Positions 53,501-64,000 of a DNA stretch of 64,000 bases are shown piece after piece; the first letter of the stretch is position 1, and every line of letters begins with the position of its first letter. Origin of the DNA: Rhodanobacter sp. MP7CTX1 (GTDB lineage: Bacteria > Pseudomonadota > Gammaproteobacteria > Xanthomonadales > Rhodanobacteraceae); assembly GCF_014205795.1 (NCBI RefSeq), contig NZ_JACHCN010000021.1, positions 1 to 64,000 of the forward strand. Direction: 5' to 3'. Under the pieces are notes generated by a model, which worked only from the letters and a program-made list of their open reading frames with translations, had not been told where the DNA came from and ran no database searches. Both the position numbers and the translations under genes were made by a program.

Positions 53501-56300
53501 CCAGCTGGTACAGGCGCACGCCTACTGGCGCCTGAAAGGACTGGCAGTGGACCTGGTGATCTGGAACGAGGATCGCGCCGGCTACCGGCAGGAACTGCAG
53601 GATCAGATCATGGGTCTGATCGCCTCCGGCAGCGAAGCGAGCCTGCTCGATCGCCCCGGTGGCATCTATGTGCGTCCCGCGCAGCAGCTCTCCAGCGAAG
53701 ATCGGATGGTGGTGCAGGCCAGCGCACGAATCATCCTGATCGATAACCGCGGCAGCCTGGCCGAGCAGGTCAGCCGGCGTCGGGTGGAAACCCTCGCGCC
53801 CCGCTTCGAACCGAGCAAGCCGCGGCGCCTTGCCCCGCCCGCCCCCGCCCCAACGCCAGCCCTGGTCGCACCTGTCACCGAGCCACGCCCGACCACGCTG
53901 CAATTGAGCAACCCGCACGGTGGCTTCAGCACGGATGGCCGCGAGTATGTGATCACCCTGACACCTGGCCAGACCACCCCGGCACCGTGGGCCAACGTGC
54001 TGGCCAATCCCAACTACGGCACGGTGATCTCCGAAAGCGGCGCGGCCTATACCTGGGGCGAGAACGCGCACGAATTCCGCCTGACGCCATGGCATAACGA
54101 TCCGGTCAGCGACGGCAGCGGCGAAGCGCTGTACCTGCGCGACGAGGAATCCGGCCAGGTATGGTCGCCGACCGCGTTGCCCAGCCGTGGCAGCGGCGAT
54201 TATGTGACCCGACACGGCTTCGGCTACAGCGTGTTCGAACATGACGAGGACGGCATTCATACCGAACTGTGGGTGTACGTGGCGCTGGATGCGTCGGTGA
54301 AATTCTCGGTGCTGAAAATGCGCAACGATTCGGGCCTGCCACGTCGGCTCAGTGTCACCGGCTATGTCGAATGGCTACTGGGCGACCTGCGCGAGAAGAC
54401 GGCGATGCACGTCCTGACCGAATCGGATCCGACCACCGGTGCGTTGTATGCCCGCAATCCCTACAACACCGAGTTTCCAGGCCGGGTGGCGTTCCTCGAT
54501 GTGGATGACCCGAGCCGCGGGATCAGTGGCGACCGCAGCGAGTTCCTCGGCCGCAACGGCAATGCACGCGCACCGGCAGCGTTGAGCCGCTCGCAGTTGT
54601 CTGGTCGACTCGGCGCCGGGCTCGACCCCTGCGCCGCACTGCAGCTGAAGGTGGCGCTGGTCGATGGGGAGCAGCGAGAGGTAATCTTCCGGCTCGGACT
54701 GGGTCGCGATGCGGCAGACGCCAGTGCGCTCGTACAGCGTTTCCGCACCAGCGGTGCTGCAGCGGACGCGCTGGAAAAAGTTCGCGCCCATTGGGGTCGC
54801 ACGCTGGGTGCGGTGCAGGTCAAGACACCGGATCCGGCACTCGACGTGATGGCCAATGGCTGGCTGCTGTACCAGACCATCGCGTGCCGGATGTGGGCAC
54901 GCAGCGGCTATTACCAATCCGGCGGCGCATTCGGCTTCCGCGATCAGCTGCAGGACTCGATGGCGATGCTGCACGCGGCGCCCGAGCTGGCCCGACGCCA
55001 GTTGCTGCTGTGCGCGGCGCATCAGTTCCCCGAAGGCGACGTGCAGCACTGGTGGCATCCGCCACTGGATCGCGGTGTGCGCACGCAATGTTCCGACGAC
55101 TACCTGTGGCTCCCGCTGGCCGCCAGTCGCTACGTGCTGGCCACGGCCGACACCGGGGTGCTGGACGAATCGGTGGCCTATATCGAAGGCAGGCCACTGC
55201 ATCCAGGTGAGGAGTCCTACTACGACTTGCCGCAGCACTCCGGCCTGCGTGAAACGCTGTATCGGCATTGCGTGCGGGCGATCGAACACAGCCTGCCACG
55301 CGGTGTCCATGGCCTGCCGCTGATCGGTAGCGGCGACTGGAACGACGGCATGAACCGGGTTGGCGAAGCCGGCCGCGGCGAGAGCATCTGGCTCGGCTTC
55401 TTCTCGTGCGAAGTGCTGACTCGCTTCGCCGAAGTGGCCCGGCTGCACCACGACGACGCGTTCGCCCAACGCTGCGATGAAGAGGTCGCCACGTTGCGTA
55501 TCGCACTGGAGCAGCACGGCTGGGATGGCCAGTGGTACCGCCGCGCGTACTTCGACGATGGCACACCGCTGGGCTCCTCCTCCAACGACGAATGTCGCAT
55601 CGACTCGATCGCGCAGAGCTGGTCGGTATTGTCGGGGATGGCCCCGCCCGAGCGTCGACAACAGGCGATGGATTCGCTCGATCGCTATCTGGTACGTCGC
55701 GACGCCGGCCTGGTGCAGCTGCTCGAGCCACCGTTCGACCGCTCCTCGCTAGATCCGGGCTATATCAAGGGATATGTACCCGGCGTGCGCGAGAACGGCG
55801 GCCAATATACCCATGCGGCGATCTGGGCCACGATGGCGTTCGCCGAACTGGGCGATAGCACGCGTGCATGGGAACTGCTGCGCATGATCAATCCGGTCAA
55901 CCATGGCATCGATGCGGCGCAGATGGATGTCTACAAGGTCGAGCCCTATGTAGTGAGCGCCGATGTCTACGGGGTCGAACCGCATGTCGGCCGCGGTGGC
56001 TGGAGCTGGTACACCGGCTCGGCCGGCTGGATGTACCGGCTGATCGTCGAATCCCTGCTCGGCCTGCGGCTGGATGCGGGAAGACTGCGTTTCGCCCCTG
56101 TGCTACCGGCCGATTGGGAAGGCTTCTCGCTGAGCTACCGCCATCGCGATACCTGGTACCGAATCGAACTGCGGCAAAGCGCAGCCGGCACCCTTGGTAG
56201 CGTGTGGCTGGACGGGGTGGTGCAACCGGACGGTCACATTTCGCTGGTCGACGATGGACGCGAACACAGCGTCGAACTCAATCATCCACGCGCGAGCTGA
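47562..56300 (+). CDS. Cyclic beta-1,2-glucan synthase-like protein (NdvB/ChvB family)
   Basis: A 2912-aa inner-membrane enzyme that would build and cyclise glucans from UDP-glucose for the periplasm. The N-terminal part is helical; membrane segments occur near residues 440-490, 860-900 and 985-1020. The GT84 glycosyltransferase core has LDTDTQLPRDSAHEF (about 665) and RRRHRWIRGDWQ (about 810). A glycoamylase-like domain follows (about 1050-1550), then two carbohydrate-binding/GH94-like regions and the GH94 catalytic GSGDWNDGMN (about 2590). ATG at 47562 follows AAGGA; the frame is open to 47292 over the divergent GNAT. The glucan linkage is inferred from the family. Confidence 0.92.
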   Translation: MLRSDQTEHLRKLDLDIGNIFDRLKLRRLRAFRRRRTAARTKPEQEPALRSELFSADQMERHGRILAGQHRLSPRSIANLLLARLDDNEAVLIHTCERLTAATRHRRRITPAGEWLLDNFYLIEEQIRIARRHLPKGYSRALPRLEHGPSAELPRVYDIALEIISHGDGRVDTSSLRRFVSAYQTVTPLKLGELWAIPIMLRLALIENLRRVAARVMADWRFRGKAMRWADRMIATAERDPKSVVLVVADMARSKPPMTGPFVAEMARRLQGQSPALALPLSWIEQRLSESGQSIEHLVQLEAQQQAANQVSIGNSIGSLRALSAIDWRDFVEHTSMVEHRLREDPAEVYAEMDFATRDRYRHVVEATARKHRLTEQQVADAAIALSQASAVSAAASSLQRHVGFYLIDQGRGALEQYLGVRPTVAETLRRWFDKAPLPIYLGLLSLLTVAFARPLVMTAVTDRLPGWAVLAIGIPSVILASQLALSLINWLATLTVAPQRLPRMDYSEGIPASARTLVAIPCLFSSAQDIDDLVESLEVRFLGNRDDNLHFALLTDFADAATETLPGDAALLRLARLRIEALNEQYSRVDTDCFFLLHRPRRWNATEQCWMGHERKRGKLADLNALLRGKQENQDAPMHGNAHDRFMLMVGDFATLPPVQYVITLDTDTQLPRDSAHEFVGTIDHPLNRAVYDPDQRRVVAGYAILQPRVGISLPSTARSRYAQLYGSDAGIDPYTRMVSDVYQDVFHEGSFIGKGIYNIDAFERTLDGRFPENSILSHDLVEGCHARSGLLSDVQLYEEYPARYSADVRRRHRWIRGDWQLLPWLLPWAPTAHDGWRKNALTALSRWKILDNLRRSLVPTSLLLLLVTGWLLLWPVLSWTLAVLAMVLIPPVLSALLELVQKPREVQLDQHLRAAMRTTGQHLARMALALAWLPHEVLYSLDAIVRTLWRMAVSRRLLLQWQTSSDVERHSSNTPGTLWRLMWIGPVLAVLLTVALATLRPMVLTLAAPLLLLWLFSPSIAWWISKPRVPSAFTPTATQLRFLRTLARKTWAFFDVHVGPTDHWLPPDNLQEQPTPVVAHRTSPTNIGMALLANLAAYDFGYLSAGRLLERTRQTLATMHVLPRHRGHFYNWYDTLNLQPLAPLYVSAVDSGNLAGHLLTLRPGLLGLIDEPVFRPQLLQGLLDTLGVLHDALDSSAASVLNPLRKELEGALSNPPAIMGAAVALLQRQLDHAYALAQTIAVEPGSDAEFWLDALLSQCSDLFDEAAAFNLDPPPEDDTVYRGIPTLRQLARIEPLCWPSEAGADALREHARERIAVLEQLAQQAGELALMDYRFLYDSARDLLAIGYNVDERRLDASYYDLLASEARLASFVAIAQGQLPQDNWFSLGRLLTTSGGEPVLLSWTGSMFEYLMPMLVMPSYEGTLLDQTCRAAVARQIEYGNQLSLPWGISESGYNTLDAHFTYQYRAFGVPGLGLKLGLGDDIVIAPYASAMALMVAPAAATRNLQRLAELGAEGRFGMYEAIDYTPARLPLGQASAMVRSFMAHHQGMSLLALDYALLDRPMQRRFETDPQFQATSLLLQERVPKTAAEYLHATGFPEMDGQPRAAEARLRVFTDPDRPRPAVQLLSNGRYHVMVSSAGGGYSRCRELAVTRWHEDITRDNWGMFCYLRDVESGEYWATAYQPTLKKTELFEAIFSDARAEFRVRERDIDAHTEIVVSPEDDIELRRTRITNRSRTRRTIELTSYAEVVLSTPIADALHPAFSKLFVQTELVPELQAIVCTRRPRAHDEAVPWMCHLLAVHNADIDEISYETDRARFIGRGRSVAQPLMLDREQTRLSNSDGSVLDPIVAIRCRITLEPEQSTTVDLVTGMGDSRDACLQLIGKYRDRHLADRVFDLAWTHSQVLLRQLNATLADAQLYEHMATSIIYPNANLRAESNVLLSNRRGQSGLWGQAISGDLPIVLLQIADRARVELVRQLVQAHAYWRLKGLAVDLVIWNEDRAGYRQELQDQIMGLIASGSEASLLDRPGGIYVRPAQQLSSEDRMVVQASARIILIDNRGSLAEQVSRRRVETLAPRFEPSKPRRLAPPAPAPTPALVAPVTEPRPTTLQLSNPHGGFSTDGREYVITLTPGQTTPAPWANVLANPNYGTVISESGAAYTWGENAHEFRLTPWHNDPVSDGSGEALYLRDEESGQVWSPTALPSRGSGDYVTRHGFGYSVFEHDEDGIHTELWVYVALDASVKFSVLKMRNDSGLPRRLSVTGYVEWLLGDLREKTAMHVLTESDPTTGALYARNPYNTEFPGRVAFLDVDDPSRGISGDRSEFLGRNGNARAPAALSRSQLSGRLGAGLDPCAALQLKVALVDGEQREVIFRLGLGRDAADASALVQRFRTSGAAADALEKVRAHWGRTLGAVQVKTPDPALDVMANGWLLYQTIACRMWARSGYYQSGGAFGFRDQLQDSMAMLHAAPELARRQLLLCAAHQFPEGDVQHWWHPPLDRGVRTQCSDDYLWLPLAASRYVLATADTGVLDESVAYIEGRPLHPGEESYYDLPQHSGLRETLYRHCVRAIEHSLPRGVHGLPLIGSGDWNDGMNRVGEAGRGESIWLGFFSCEVLTRFAEVARLHHDDAFAQRCDEEVATLRIALEQHGWDGQWYRRAYFDDGTPLGSSSNDECRIDSIAQSWSVLSGMAPPERRQQAMDSLDRYLVRRDAGLVQLLEPPFDRSSLDPGYIKGYVPGVRENGGQYTHAAIWATMAFAELGDSTRAWELLRMINPVNHGIDAAQMDVYKVEPYVVSADVYGVEPHVGRGGWSWYTGSAGWMYRLIVESLLGLRLDAGRLRFAPVLPADWEGFSLSYRHRDTWYRIELRQSAAGTLGSVWLDGVVQPDGHISLVDDGREHSVELNHPRAS

Positions 56301-56350
56301 CTTGAGTACCGGCGGCTATCGGGTTGGGCCATCTGCATGCAAACTTATGC

Positions 56351-56394
56351 ATCGACTTAACCTTAACGCGAGCATGCTCAGAGATCGACTTAAC
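56351..56394 (+). promoter_or_regulatory. Direct repeats in the zwf upstream region
   Basis: ATCGACTTAAC occurs at 56351-56361 and again at 56384-56394, 33 bp apart, close to three helical turns. Spacing on one face of the helix suits a regulator binding as two units upstream of zwf. The regulator is unknown. Confidence 0.4.
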
Positions 56395-56441
56395 GTTGGG
56401 CACGCCGATGCAGCTGTCGGATGCCTGGACCCCCTGACCCT

Positions 56442-56467
56442 CGCAGCGCCTGACTGACGGCGCTGCG
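56442..56467. terminator. Strong hairpin between glucan synthase and zwf
   Basis: CGCAGCGCC (56442-56450) pairs with GGCGCTGCG (56459-56467) around an 8-base loop. No T-run follows on the plus strand, so it may be a weak terminator for the glucan synthase gene or a structure in the zwf leader, ending 26 bp before the zwf ATG. Confidence 0.45.
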
Positions 56468-56493
56468 AAAGCCACCCGGAGACAACAACCGCC

Positions 56494-57900
56494 ATGTCGA
56501 TACCCCGCTCGGATGCCCTGGTCTTTTTCGGCGCCACTGGCGACCTGGCCTACAAGCAGATCTTTCCCGCGCTGCAGGCGATGATGCTGCGCGACGGGCT
56601 GGATCTGCCAATCGTTTGCGTTGCACATTCCGGCTGGACGGTGGAACGGCTGCGTCAGCGTGCTCACGACAGCCTGGCCCAGGCGGCGAAGAACAAGGGC
56701 GGCAGCATCGACGAGGCCGCGTTCGCGAAACTCTCCGCACGGCTGCAGTATGTCGATGGCGACTACAACGATCTGGCCACGTTCCAGCTGCTGAAGCAGA
56801 CACTGGGCGACGCCAAGGCGCCGCTGCACTACCTCGCCATTCCGCCAAGCCTGTTCGGCGTGGTGGTGAAGAACCTGAAGCAGTCCGGTTGCGCCGACAA
56901 CGCGCGCATCGTGGTGGAAAAGCCGTTCGGCCGTGACCTGGCCTCGGCGCAACAGCTCAACCAGACGCTGCACGAAGTGTTTCCCGAGGCGGCGATCTTT
57001 CGTATCGATCATTACCTGGGCAAGGAGCCGGTGCAGAACCTGCTGTACTTCCGCTTTGCCAATACCGTACTCGAACCGGTATGGAACAACCGCTATGTGG
57101 AAAGCGTCCAGATCACCATGGCCGAGAATTTCGGCGTGGAAGATCGCGGTGCATTTTACGAAGGCGTCGGTGCGATCCGCGACGTACTGCAGAACCATCT
57201 GCTGCAGGTGACCTCACTGTTGGCGATGGACGCGCCGATAGGTAACGACCCGGCTGCGCTGAATGCGGAAAAGCTGCGACTGTTCCGCGCCATGCGCCCG
57301 CTCGACCCAAAGGAAGTGGTGCGCGGCCAGTTCAAGGACTATCGCAAGATCGAGGGCGTGGCACCCGATTCCAACGTGGAGACCTTCGTGGCGCTGCGCC
57401 TGCACATCGACACCTGGCGCTGGGCTGGCGTGCCGTTCTACATCCGTGCCGGCAAAAATCTGCCGATCACCACGACTGAGGTGATGGTGGACATGAAGGT
57501 GCCGCCCTTGTCGGTTTTCGACGAGATCACGCTTAAAAATGCCAACTACTTCCGTTTCCGTCTCAGTCCCGAGGTGATCATTGCCGAAGGTATGCGGGTC
57601 AAGCTGCCCGGCGAAGCGATGCAGGGTGAACCGGTGGAGCTGGTGGCCCGGCATCGTCCGCAGTCAGAAAAACCACCGTACGAGCGGCTGCTTGGCGACG
57701 CAATGCGCGGTGACAACGCATTGTTCACCAGTGACGAATGTGTCGAGGCCGCGTGGGCAGTGGTTGACCAGGTGTTGAACCACGAGGGCCCGGTGAGCAT
57801 CTATGAACCCGGCAGTTGGGGGCCGGCGGAGGCCGCGCAGGTCGTCAGCGGCGCCGAGGGTTGGCACGATCCCCAAGCTGAAGTGAAAGAACCATGTTGA
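56494..57900 (+). CDS. zwf: Glucose-6-phosphate dehydrogenase
   Basis: Oxidises glucose 6-phosphate to 6-phosphogluconolactone, making NADPH and feeding the pentose phosphate or Entner-Doudoroff route. The 468-aa product has the dinucleotide motif [17 protein letters not shown], the active-site [13 protein letters not shown] (about residues 169-181), VEKPFGRDL and [10 protein letters not shown]. The ATG follows CCGGAGA. The stop overlaps the next gene, and neither edd nor eda lies in this window. Confidence 0.95.
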   Translation: MSIPRSDALVFFGATGDLAYKQIFPALQAMMLRDGLDLPIVCVAHSGWTVERLRQRAHDSLAQAAKNKGGSIDEAAFAKLSARLQYVDGDYNDLATFQLLKQTLGDAKAPLHYLAIPPSLFGVVVKNLKQSGCADNARIVVEKPFGRDLASAQQLNQTLHEVFPEAAIFRIDHYLGKEPVQNLLYFRFANTVLEPVWNNRYVESVQITMAENFGVEDRGAFYEGVGAIRDVLQNHLLQVTSLLAMDAPIGNDPAALNAEKLRLFRAMRPLDPKEVVRGQFKDYRKIEGVAPDSNVETFVALRLHIDTWRWAGVPFYIRAGKNLPITTTEVMVDMKVPPLSVFDEITLKNANYFRFRLSPEVIIAEGMRVKLPGEAMQGEPVELVARHRPQSEKPPYERLLGDAMRGDNALFTSDECVEAAWAVVDQVLNHEGPVSIYEPGSWGPAEAAQVVSGAEGWHDPQAEVKEPC

Positions 57901-58610
57901 ATGCGATGCCGCCCGAGTCTGTGCCACTGGTCTTTTTGCTCGATGTCGACAATACCCTGCTCGACAACGACCGCTTTGCCGCCGATCTCGGCGTCCGACT
58001 GGATCAATCTTTCGGTACAACCGAACGCGACCGCTACTGGGCGATCTACGCACAGCTGCGCGACGAGTTGGGCTATGCCGATTATCTGGGCGCACTTCAG
58101 CGCTTCCGCGTCGGCCTGGACAACGACCCGGCGCTGCTGCAGATGTCCGCCTGGCTGCTGGAATATCCGTTTGCCGAACGCCTGTACCCGCATGGGCTGG
58201 AGGCGATCGCGCATCTGCACACGCTGGGCCTGCCGGTGATCCTGTCCGACGGCGACGTGGTGTTCCAGCCGCGAAAAATTCAGCACGCTGGTCTGTGGGA
58301 TGTGCTGGACGGTAACGTGCTGATCTACACGCACAAACAGGCCATGCTTGCAGAGATGCAAGAGCGTTATCCGGCCGCGCACTACGTGATGGTCGACGAC
58401 AAGCCGAAGATCCTCATGGACATGAAGCAGCGCCTTGGCGAGCGGCTGACCACGGTGTTCGTGCGCCAGGGTCATTACGCGGCGGCGGCCGTCGATTCAC
58501 CCAGCAACCCCGAACCAGACATCAGCATCGCGTGCATCGGCGATCTGCGCGAGCGTAAGCTTGCCGACTTCCAGCCCAACGCACCCGGCATCAGCGCGCC
58601 GGCGTACTGA
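57894..58610 (+). CDS. HAD-superfamily hydrolase
   Basis: A 238-aa HAD phosphatase. Motif I is DVDNTLLD (about residues 17-24), motif II is ILSDGD with the Ser replaced in the usual context, and motif III/IV is [11 protein letters not shown]. The substrate is not known; the position between zwf and tal suggests a sugar-phosphate or repair role. Its ATG lies 7 nt before the end of zwf, indicating translational coupling. Confidence 0.86.
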   Translation: MLNAMPPESVPLVFLLDVDNTLLDNDRFAADLGVRLDQSFGTTERDRYWAIYAQLRDELGYADYLGALQRFRVGLDNDPALLQMSAWLLEYPFAERLYPHGLEAIAHLHTLGLPVILSDGDVVFQPRKIQHAGLWDVLDGNVLIYTHKQAMLAEMQERYPAAHYVMVDDKPKILMDMKQRLGERLTTVFVRQGHYAAAAVDSPSNPEPDISIACIGDLRERKLADFQPNAPGISAPAY

Positions 58611-58647
58611 CCCCCACCCGTATTGAACAGAGAGAGATGGAGCAAGC

Positions 58648-59747
58648 ATGAAAGCGACCCGGCAACTGCATGATCTCGGCCAGAGCCTGTGGCTGGACAA
58701 CATCACCCGCACCCTGCTCGACGACGGCACACTGGCGCGCTACATCGCCGAAGATTCGGTCACCGGGCTGACCTCGAATCCGAGCATCTTCGATGCCGCG
58801 ATCGGCGATGGCGATGCCTACGATGCCGGCATCCACGCCAAGACGCTGGCCGGCCTTGCGGGCGAGGAGCTCTTTCTCGAGCTGGCGCTGGAGGACCTGC
58901 GCCGCGCCGCCGATTTGTTCCAGCCGATATTCAAGTCCACCGACGGTGTCGACGGCTGGGTTTCAATGGAGGTTTCGCCACTGCTGGCCGCCGACACCGC
59001 GGGTTCGATTGCGGCGGCAAAGCAGATCCACGCCCAGGCCCAGCGCGACAACCTGTTCGTGAAAATTCCGGGCACGCCCGAAGGCATACCCGCGATCGAG
59101 GAAGCGATCTTTTCCGGCATCCCGATCAACGTGACGCTGCTGTTCTCGCACGATCATTATGTGGCCGCCGCCGAAGCGTATCTGCGCGGCATCGAACGAC
59201 GCCTCGAAGCCGGACTCGACCTGCGGGTGGGCTCGGTCGCCTCGGTGTTCATCAGCCGCTGGGACGTGGCCAGCAACGAGCAGTTGCCCACCGAACTGCA
59301 CAACCGCCTCGGCATTGCGGTGGGCCAGCAGACCTATCGCGCCTATCGCGAACTGCTCGCCTCAGCGCGCTGGCAGAAGCTCGCCTCCGCCGGTGCGCAA
59401 CCGCAACGGCTGCTCTTGGCAAGCACCGGCACCAAGGATCCGTCCGCACCCGACACGCTGTACGTCAGCGCGCTGGCCGCGCCCGATACCGTCGACACGA
59501 TGCCGGAGAAAACCCTGCGTGCGTTCGCCGACCATGGTCAGCTGCATGGCGTGATGGCCGCCGATGGCGGCGATGCCGAAGCGACGCTGACACAGATCGG
59601 CAAGGCCGGCGTAGACGTCGATGCGCTGGCCAGCAAGCTGCAGAAGGACGGCGCGCAGGCGTTCGTCAAATCGTGGCAGCAGCTGTTGCAGCGGATCAAG
59701 GATAAAACCATGGTGCTGGCCGATAAATCCAAAGGACCTTCCCTGCA

Positions 59748-59751
<4 letters not shown>
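58648..59751 (+). CDS. tal: Transaldolase
   Basis: Transfers a dihydroxyacetone unit between sugar phosphates in the non-oxidative pentose phosphate pathway. The 367-aa product has GLTSNPSIF near residue 40, the Schiff-base lysine in [12 protein letters not shown] (Lys about 138), and [11 protein letters not shown]. The length and motifs fit the longer transaldolase type. GAGAGATGGAG precedes the ATG. Its TGA overlaps the pgi ATG (ATGA). Confidence 0.94.
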
Positions 59752-61438
<1,687 letters not shown>

Positions 61439-61442
<4 letters not shown>

Positions 61443-63106
61443 GCCAGAAGATCAGCCCACTGGCCGGCAAGCCGGCTCCGAAGTCGATCCTCGTCGACGT
61501 TCCCAAGCTGCTCGCCGCCTACGTCGACCTGAAGCCCGATCCCTCGGTGCCAGCGCAACGCGTCGCGTTCGGTACCTCAGGCCATCGCGGCAGCTCTTTC
61601 GATCGCAGCTTCAACGAATGGCACATCCTGGCGATCAGCCAGGCGATCTGCGAATACCGCCAGAGCAAGGGCATCGACGGTCCGCTGTTCATCGGCGCCG
61701 ATACCCACGCGCTGTCGCAGCCGGCGTTCGAGAACGCGCTGGAAGTGCTCGCCGCGAACGGGGTCGAAACAATGATCTCGACCGCTGGTGAATTCACGCC
61801 GACCCCGGCGGTGTCGCACGCGATCCTGGTTTACAACAAAGGCCGCACGAGTGGCGGCTCGTCGAAGGGCTTGGCCGATGGCATCGTGATCACGCCATCG
61901 CACAACCCGCCCGACAACGGCGGCTTCAAGTACAACCCGCCGAATGGCGGCCCGGCCGATACCGACGTTACGGGCTGGGTGCAAAACCGCGCCAATGCTT
62001 TGCTCGAAGCCGGCCTGAAGGGCGTCAAGCGCATGCCGTTCGCGCAGGCGCGCAAGGCAGCCACCACGCGCGAGCACGATTACCTCAACAACTACGTCGC
62101 CGATCTCGCGAACATCATCGACTTCGATGTGATCCGCAGCGCCGGCATCCACATGGGCGTCGATCCGCTCGGCGGCGCCGGCGTGCACTACTGGGCACCG
62201 ATCGCCGATCGCTACAAGCTCGACCTTACTGTGGTCAGCGACGAGGTCGACCCGCAGTTCGCGTTCATGACGGTGGATTGGGACGGCAAGATCCGCATGG
62301 ACCCGTCATCGAAATACGCAATGCAGCGGCTGATCGGCCTGAAGGACACCTACGATGTCGCGTTCGCCTGCGACACCGACCACGACCGCCACGGCATCGT
62401 CACCCGCAGCAGTGGCCTGATGCAGCCGAATCACTATCTGTCGGTGCTGGTCGATTACCTGTTCCAGCATCGACCGCAGTGGAACCCCAAGGCAGCGGTC
62501 GGCAAGACGGTGGTCAGCACCGCGTTGATCGACCGTGTGGTCAAGCGGCTGGGTCGTCGGCTATATGAAGTGCCGGTCGGATTCAAATGGTTTTCCGAAG
62601 GCCTGTTCGACGGTTCGCTCGGATTTGGCTGCGAAGAGAGCGCGGGCGCATCGCTGTTGCGCCGCGACGGCTCCGTGTGGACAACCGACAAGGATGGCCT
62701 GGTGCCGGCGCTGCTGTCCGCCGAGATCACCGCGCGCCGGGGCAAGGATCCGGGTGAGATGTATACAGAGTTAGCCAAGGAACTTGGCGAGCCCTTTGCT
62801 GATCGTGTGGAAGCTGCCGCCACTCCGGCGCAGCAGGCGAAACTGGCCAAGCTGTCGCCCGATCAGGTGCACAGCGATCAGCTGGCGGGCGAAAAAATCG
62901 AGCAGGTACTCGACAAGGCACCGGGTAATCAAGCGGCTATCGGCGGTATCAAGGCGATCACCGCCAGCGGATGGTTCGCCGCGCGGCCGTCCGGCACCGA
63001 AGCCATCTACAAAATTTATGCGGAAAGCTTCAAGAGCAAGGATCATCTGCAGAGCCTGCTGGCCGAAGCACAGAAGATCGTCGACGCCGCGATAGGCGGC
63101 ACATGA
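61439..63106 (+). CDS. pgm: Phosphoglucomutase, alpha-D-glucose specific
   Basis: Interconverts glucose 6-phosphate and glucose 1-phosphate, the precursor of UDP-glucose and ADP-glucose. The 555-aa product has [13 protein letters not shown], the phosphoserine loop [18 protein letters not shown] (Ser about 154), the metal loop CDTDHDRHG and the C-terminal [19 protein letters not shown]. It starts at ATG 61439, overlapping pgi by 4 nt. It is distinct from the AlgC-type mutase elsewhere in the window and closes a glucan-precursor route next to the glucan synthase gene. Confidence 0.95.
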
Positions 63107-63178
63107 TCGGCTGTCATACACATGCTGATACGCACGTCATGCGGCGCTTCCCCGGTGATTCACTGAAGGAAATCCGGC

Positions 63179-63874
63179 ATGCGTTCACGCCATCCTGAGC
63201 GCCATCGCACCGGCCGCATCGCGTGGCTGCGCGCGGCCGTACTGGGCGCAAACGACGGCATCGTATCGACCGCCAGCCTGGTGCTCGGCGTGGCTGCGGC
63301 GCACGCGAGTCACGCCGGCATCCTGGTAGCCGGCGCTGCCGGGCTGGTAGCCGGCGCGATGTCGATGGCGGCAGGAGAATACGTGTCGGTGCACTCGCAG
63401 GCCGACAGCGAGGACGCCGAACTGCAAAAGGAGCGCCATGAACTGCATACCGACAACGAGGGCGAACACAAGGAACTCGCGGCGATCTACGTTGGTCGCG
63501 GGCTGGATCCGGCCTTGGCCAAACAGGTCGCCGTGCAACTGATGGCCCACAACGCGCTGGAGGCTCATGCCCGCGACGAGTTGGGCATTACTGAGGCGCT
63601 CCGCGCGCGACCGTTGCAGGCCGCCATGGCATCGGCATCGAGTTTCGCCATGGGTGCCGCCTTGCCGCTAGTGGTTGCTGCGCTGGCTCCGGCGGCGCTG
63701 GATATCGCGCTTGTCTTCGTTACCTCGCTGGTATTTCTTGCGTTGCTCGGCGGCATGGCGGCGCGCGTGGGCGGTGCTAGCGTGGCCGTCGGCGCGCTGC
63801 GCGTCGCGTTCTGGGGTGCGCTGGCGATGGCGATTACCGCCGGTGTCGGCACGCTGTTGGGACATGCTGCATAA
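63179..63874 (+). CDS. VIT1/CCC1-family metal transporter
   Basis: A 231-aa membrane protein of the VIT family, which moves iron or manganese. It has about five membrane segments, the conserved first segment LRAAVLGANDGIVSTASLVLGVAAA, and GAMSMAAGEYVSVHSQADSE followed by an acidic/His metal-binding loop (ELQKERHELHTDNEGEHKELAAIY). The ion is inferred from the family. The ATG at 63179 follows AAGGAAATCC. It is probably separate from the pgm operon (72 bp gap). Confidence 0.9.
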   Translation: MRSRHPERHRTGRIAWLRAAVLGANDGIVSTASLVLGVAAAHASHAGILVAGAAGLVAGAMSMAAGEYVSVHSQADSEDAELQKERHELHTDNEGEHKELAAIYVGRGLDPALAKQVAVQLMAHNALEAHARDELGITEALRARPLQAAMASASSFAMGAALPLVVAALAPAALDIALVFVTSLVFLALLGGMAARVGGASVAVGALRVAFWGALAMAITAGVGTLLGHAA

Positions 63875-63986
63875 AGTCTGAGCTGCCTGCCGGTGCTTGA
63901 AGGAAAACTTGACGGAAGCTTGACCGGCACGGCGTCATCCTCGCGCGATCATTGAAATCCGCTGCATCTCACCGAAGGACATCACC

Positions 63987-64000
63987 ATGACCACACCATC
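63987..64000 (+). CDS. Start of a gene cut by the window end
   Basis: An ATG at 63987 is preceded by GAAGGA at 8 nt spacing. Only the first codons (Met-Thr-Thr-Pro) lie inside the window, so the product cannot be named. Confidence 0.5.

Overview
This window is a GC-rich gammaproteobacterial chromosome segment that most resembles the Lysobacterales (Xanthomonadales), probably a Rhodanobacter, Dyella or Luteibacter relative. The reasons are gene order and protein style: tyrS leading into an rRNA operon leader, coaBC-dut-algC divergent from radC, argS with a SPOR protein, an exoA-ampG pair, speA divergent from speE, and a REP-like palindrome of the type common in this group. The genus is an inference; no 16S sequence lies inside the window.

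Layout. Bases 1-371 hold two tandem promoters and the boxA/boxC leader of an rRNA operon that leaves the window on the minus strand, downstream of tyrS. From 1.7 to 6.2 kb lie murein turnover and recycling genes (M23 peptidase, anmK, ampG) with exoA. From 7 to 17 kb are housekeeping genes: a GNAT, pyrE, algC-dut-coaBC, radC, argS and a SPOR protein. The argS upstream gap has an AT-rich, DnaA-box-containing stretch and a terminator with no recognised gene in front of it. From 17 to 27.7 kb are a beta-hydroxyacid dehydrogenase, a patatin plus 3-hydroxybutyrate dehydrogenase pair, uppP, the polyamine genes speA and speE separated by a 267-bp palindromic element, an orphan ParA, SixA and YceI. From 27.7 to 34.8 kb are a phospholipase-D lipoprotein, a thiolase, an unknown protein and a PAS-GGDEF-EAL protein.

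Bases 34.8-46.9 kb form an accessory island. Its two ends carry diverged 137-bp copies of the 3' end of the GGDEF-EAL gene. Inside, all coding on the minus strand, are (a) a peptide-export cassette: two small tandemly duplicated peptide genes with matching leaders (too short for usual gene callers), a short HlyD-type adaptor, a C39-peptidase ABC exporter and an LpxL-like acyltransferase homologue, with a heptanucleotide repeat array in front of one peptide gene; and (b) a chaperone-usher fimbrial operon (pilin, chaperone, usher, a small unknown secreted protein, tip adhesin). The right edge has four tandem about 112-bp repeats that each copy the start of an IS3-family element, then the decayed IS itself.

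Bases 47.5-63.9 kb encode a very large cyclic-glucan-synthase-like protein (2912 aa) and a tightly packed carbon-metabolism run, zwf - HAD hydrolase - tal - pgi - pgm, most joined by start/stop overlaps, then a VIT-family transporter. Pgi and Pgm link glucose 6-phosphate to glucose 1-phosphate, the precursor of the UDP-glucose that the glucan synthase would use.

The best candidate for an undescribed system is the peptide-export cassette at 34,848-39,650. All family assignments come from reading motifs by eye; no database search was run.
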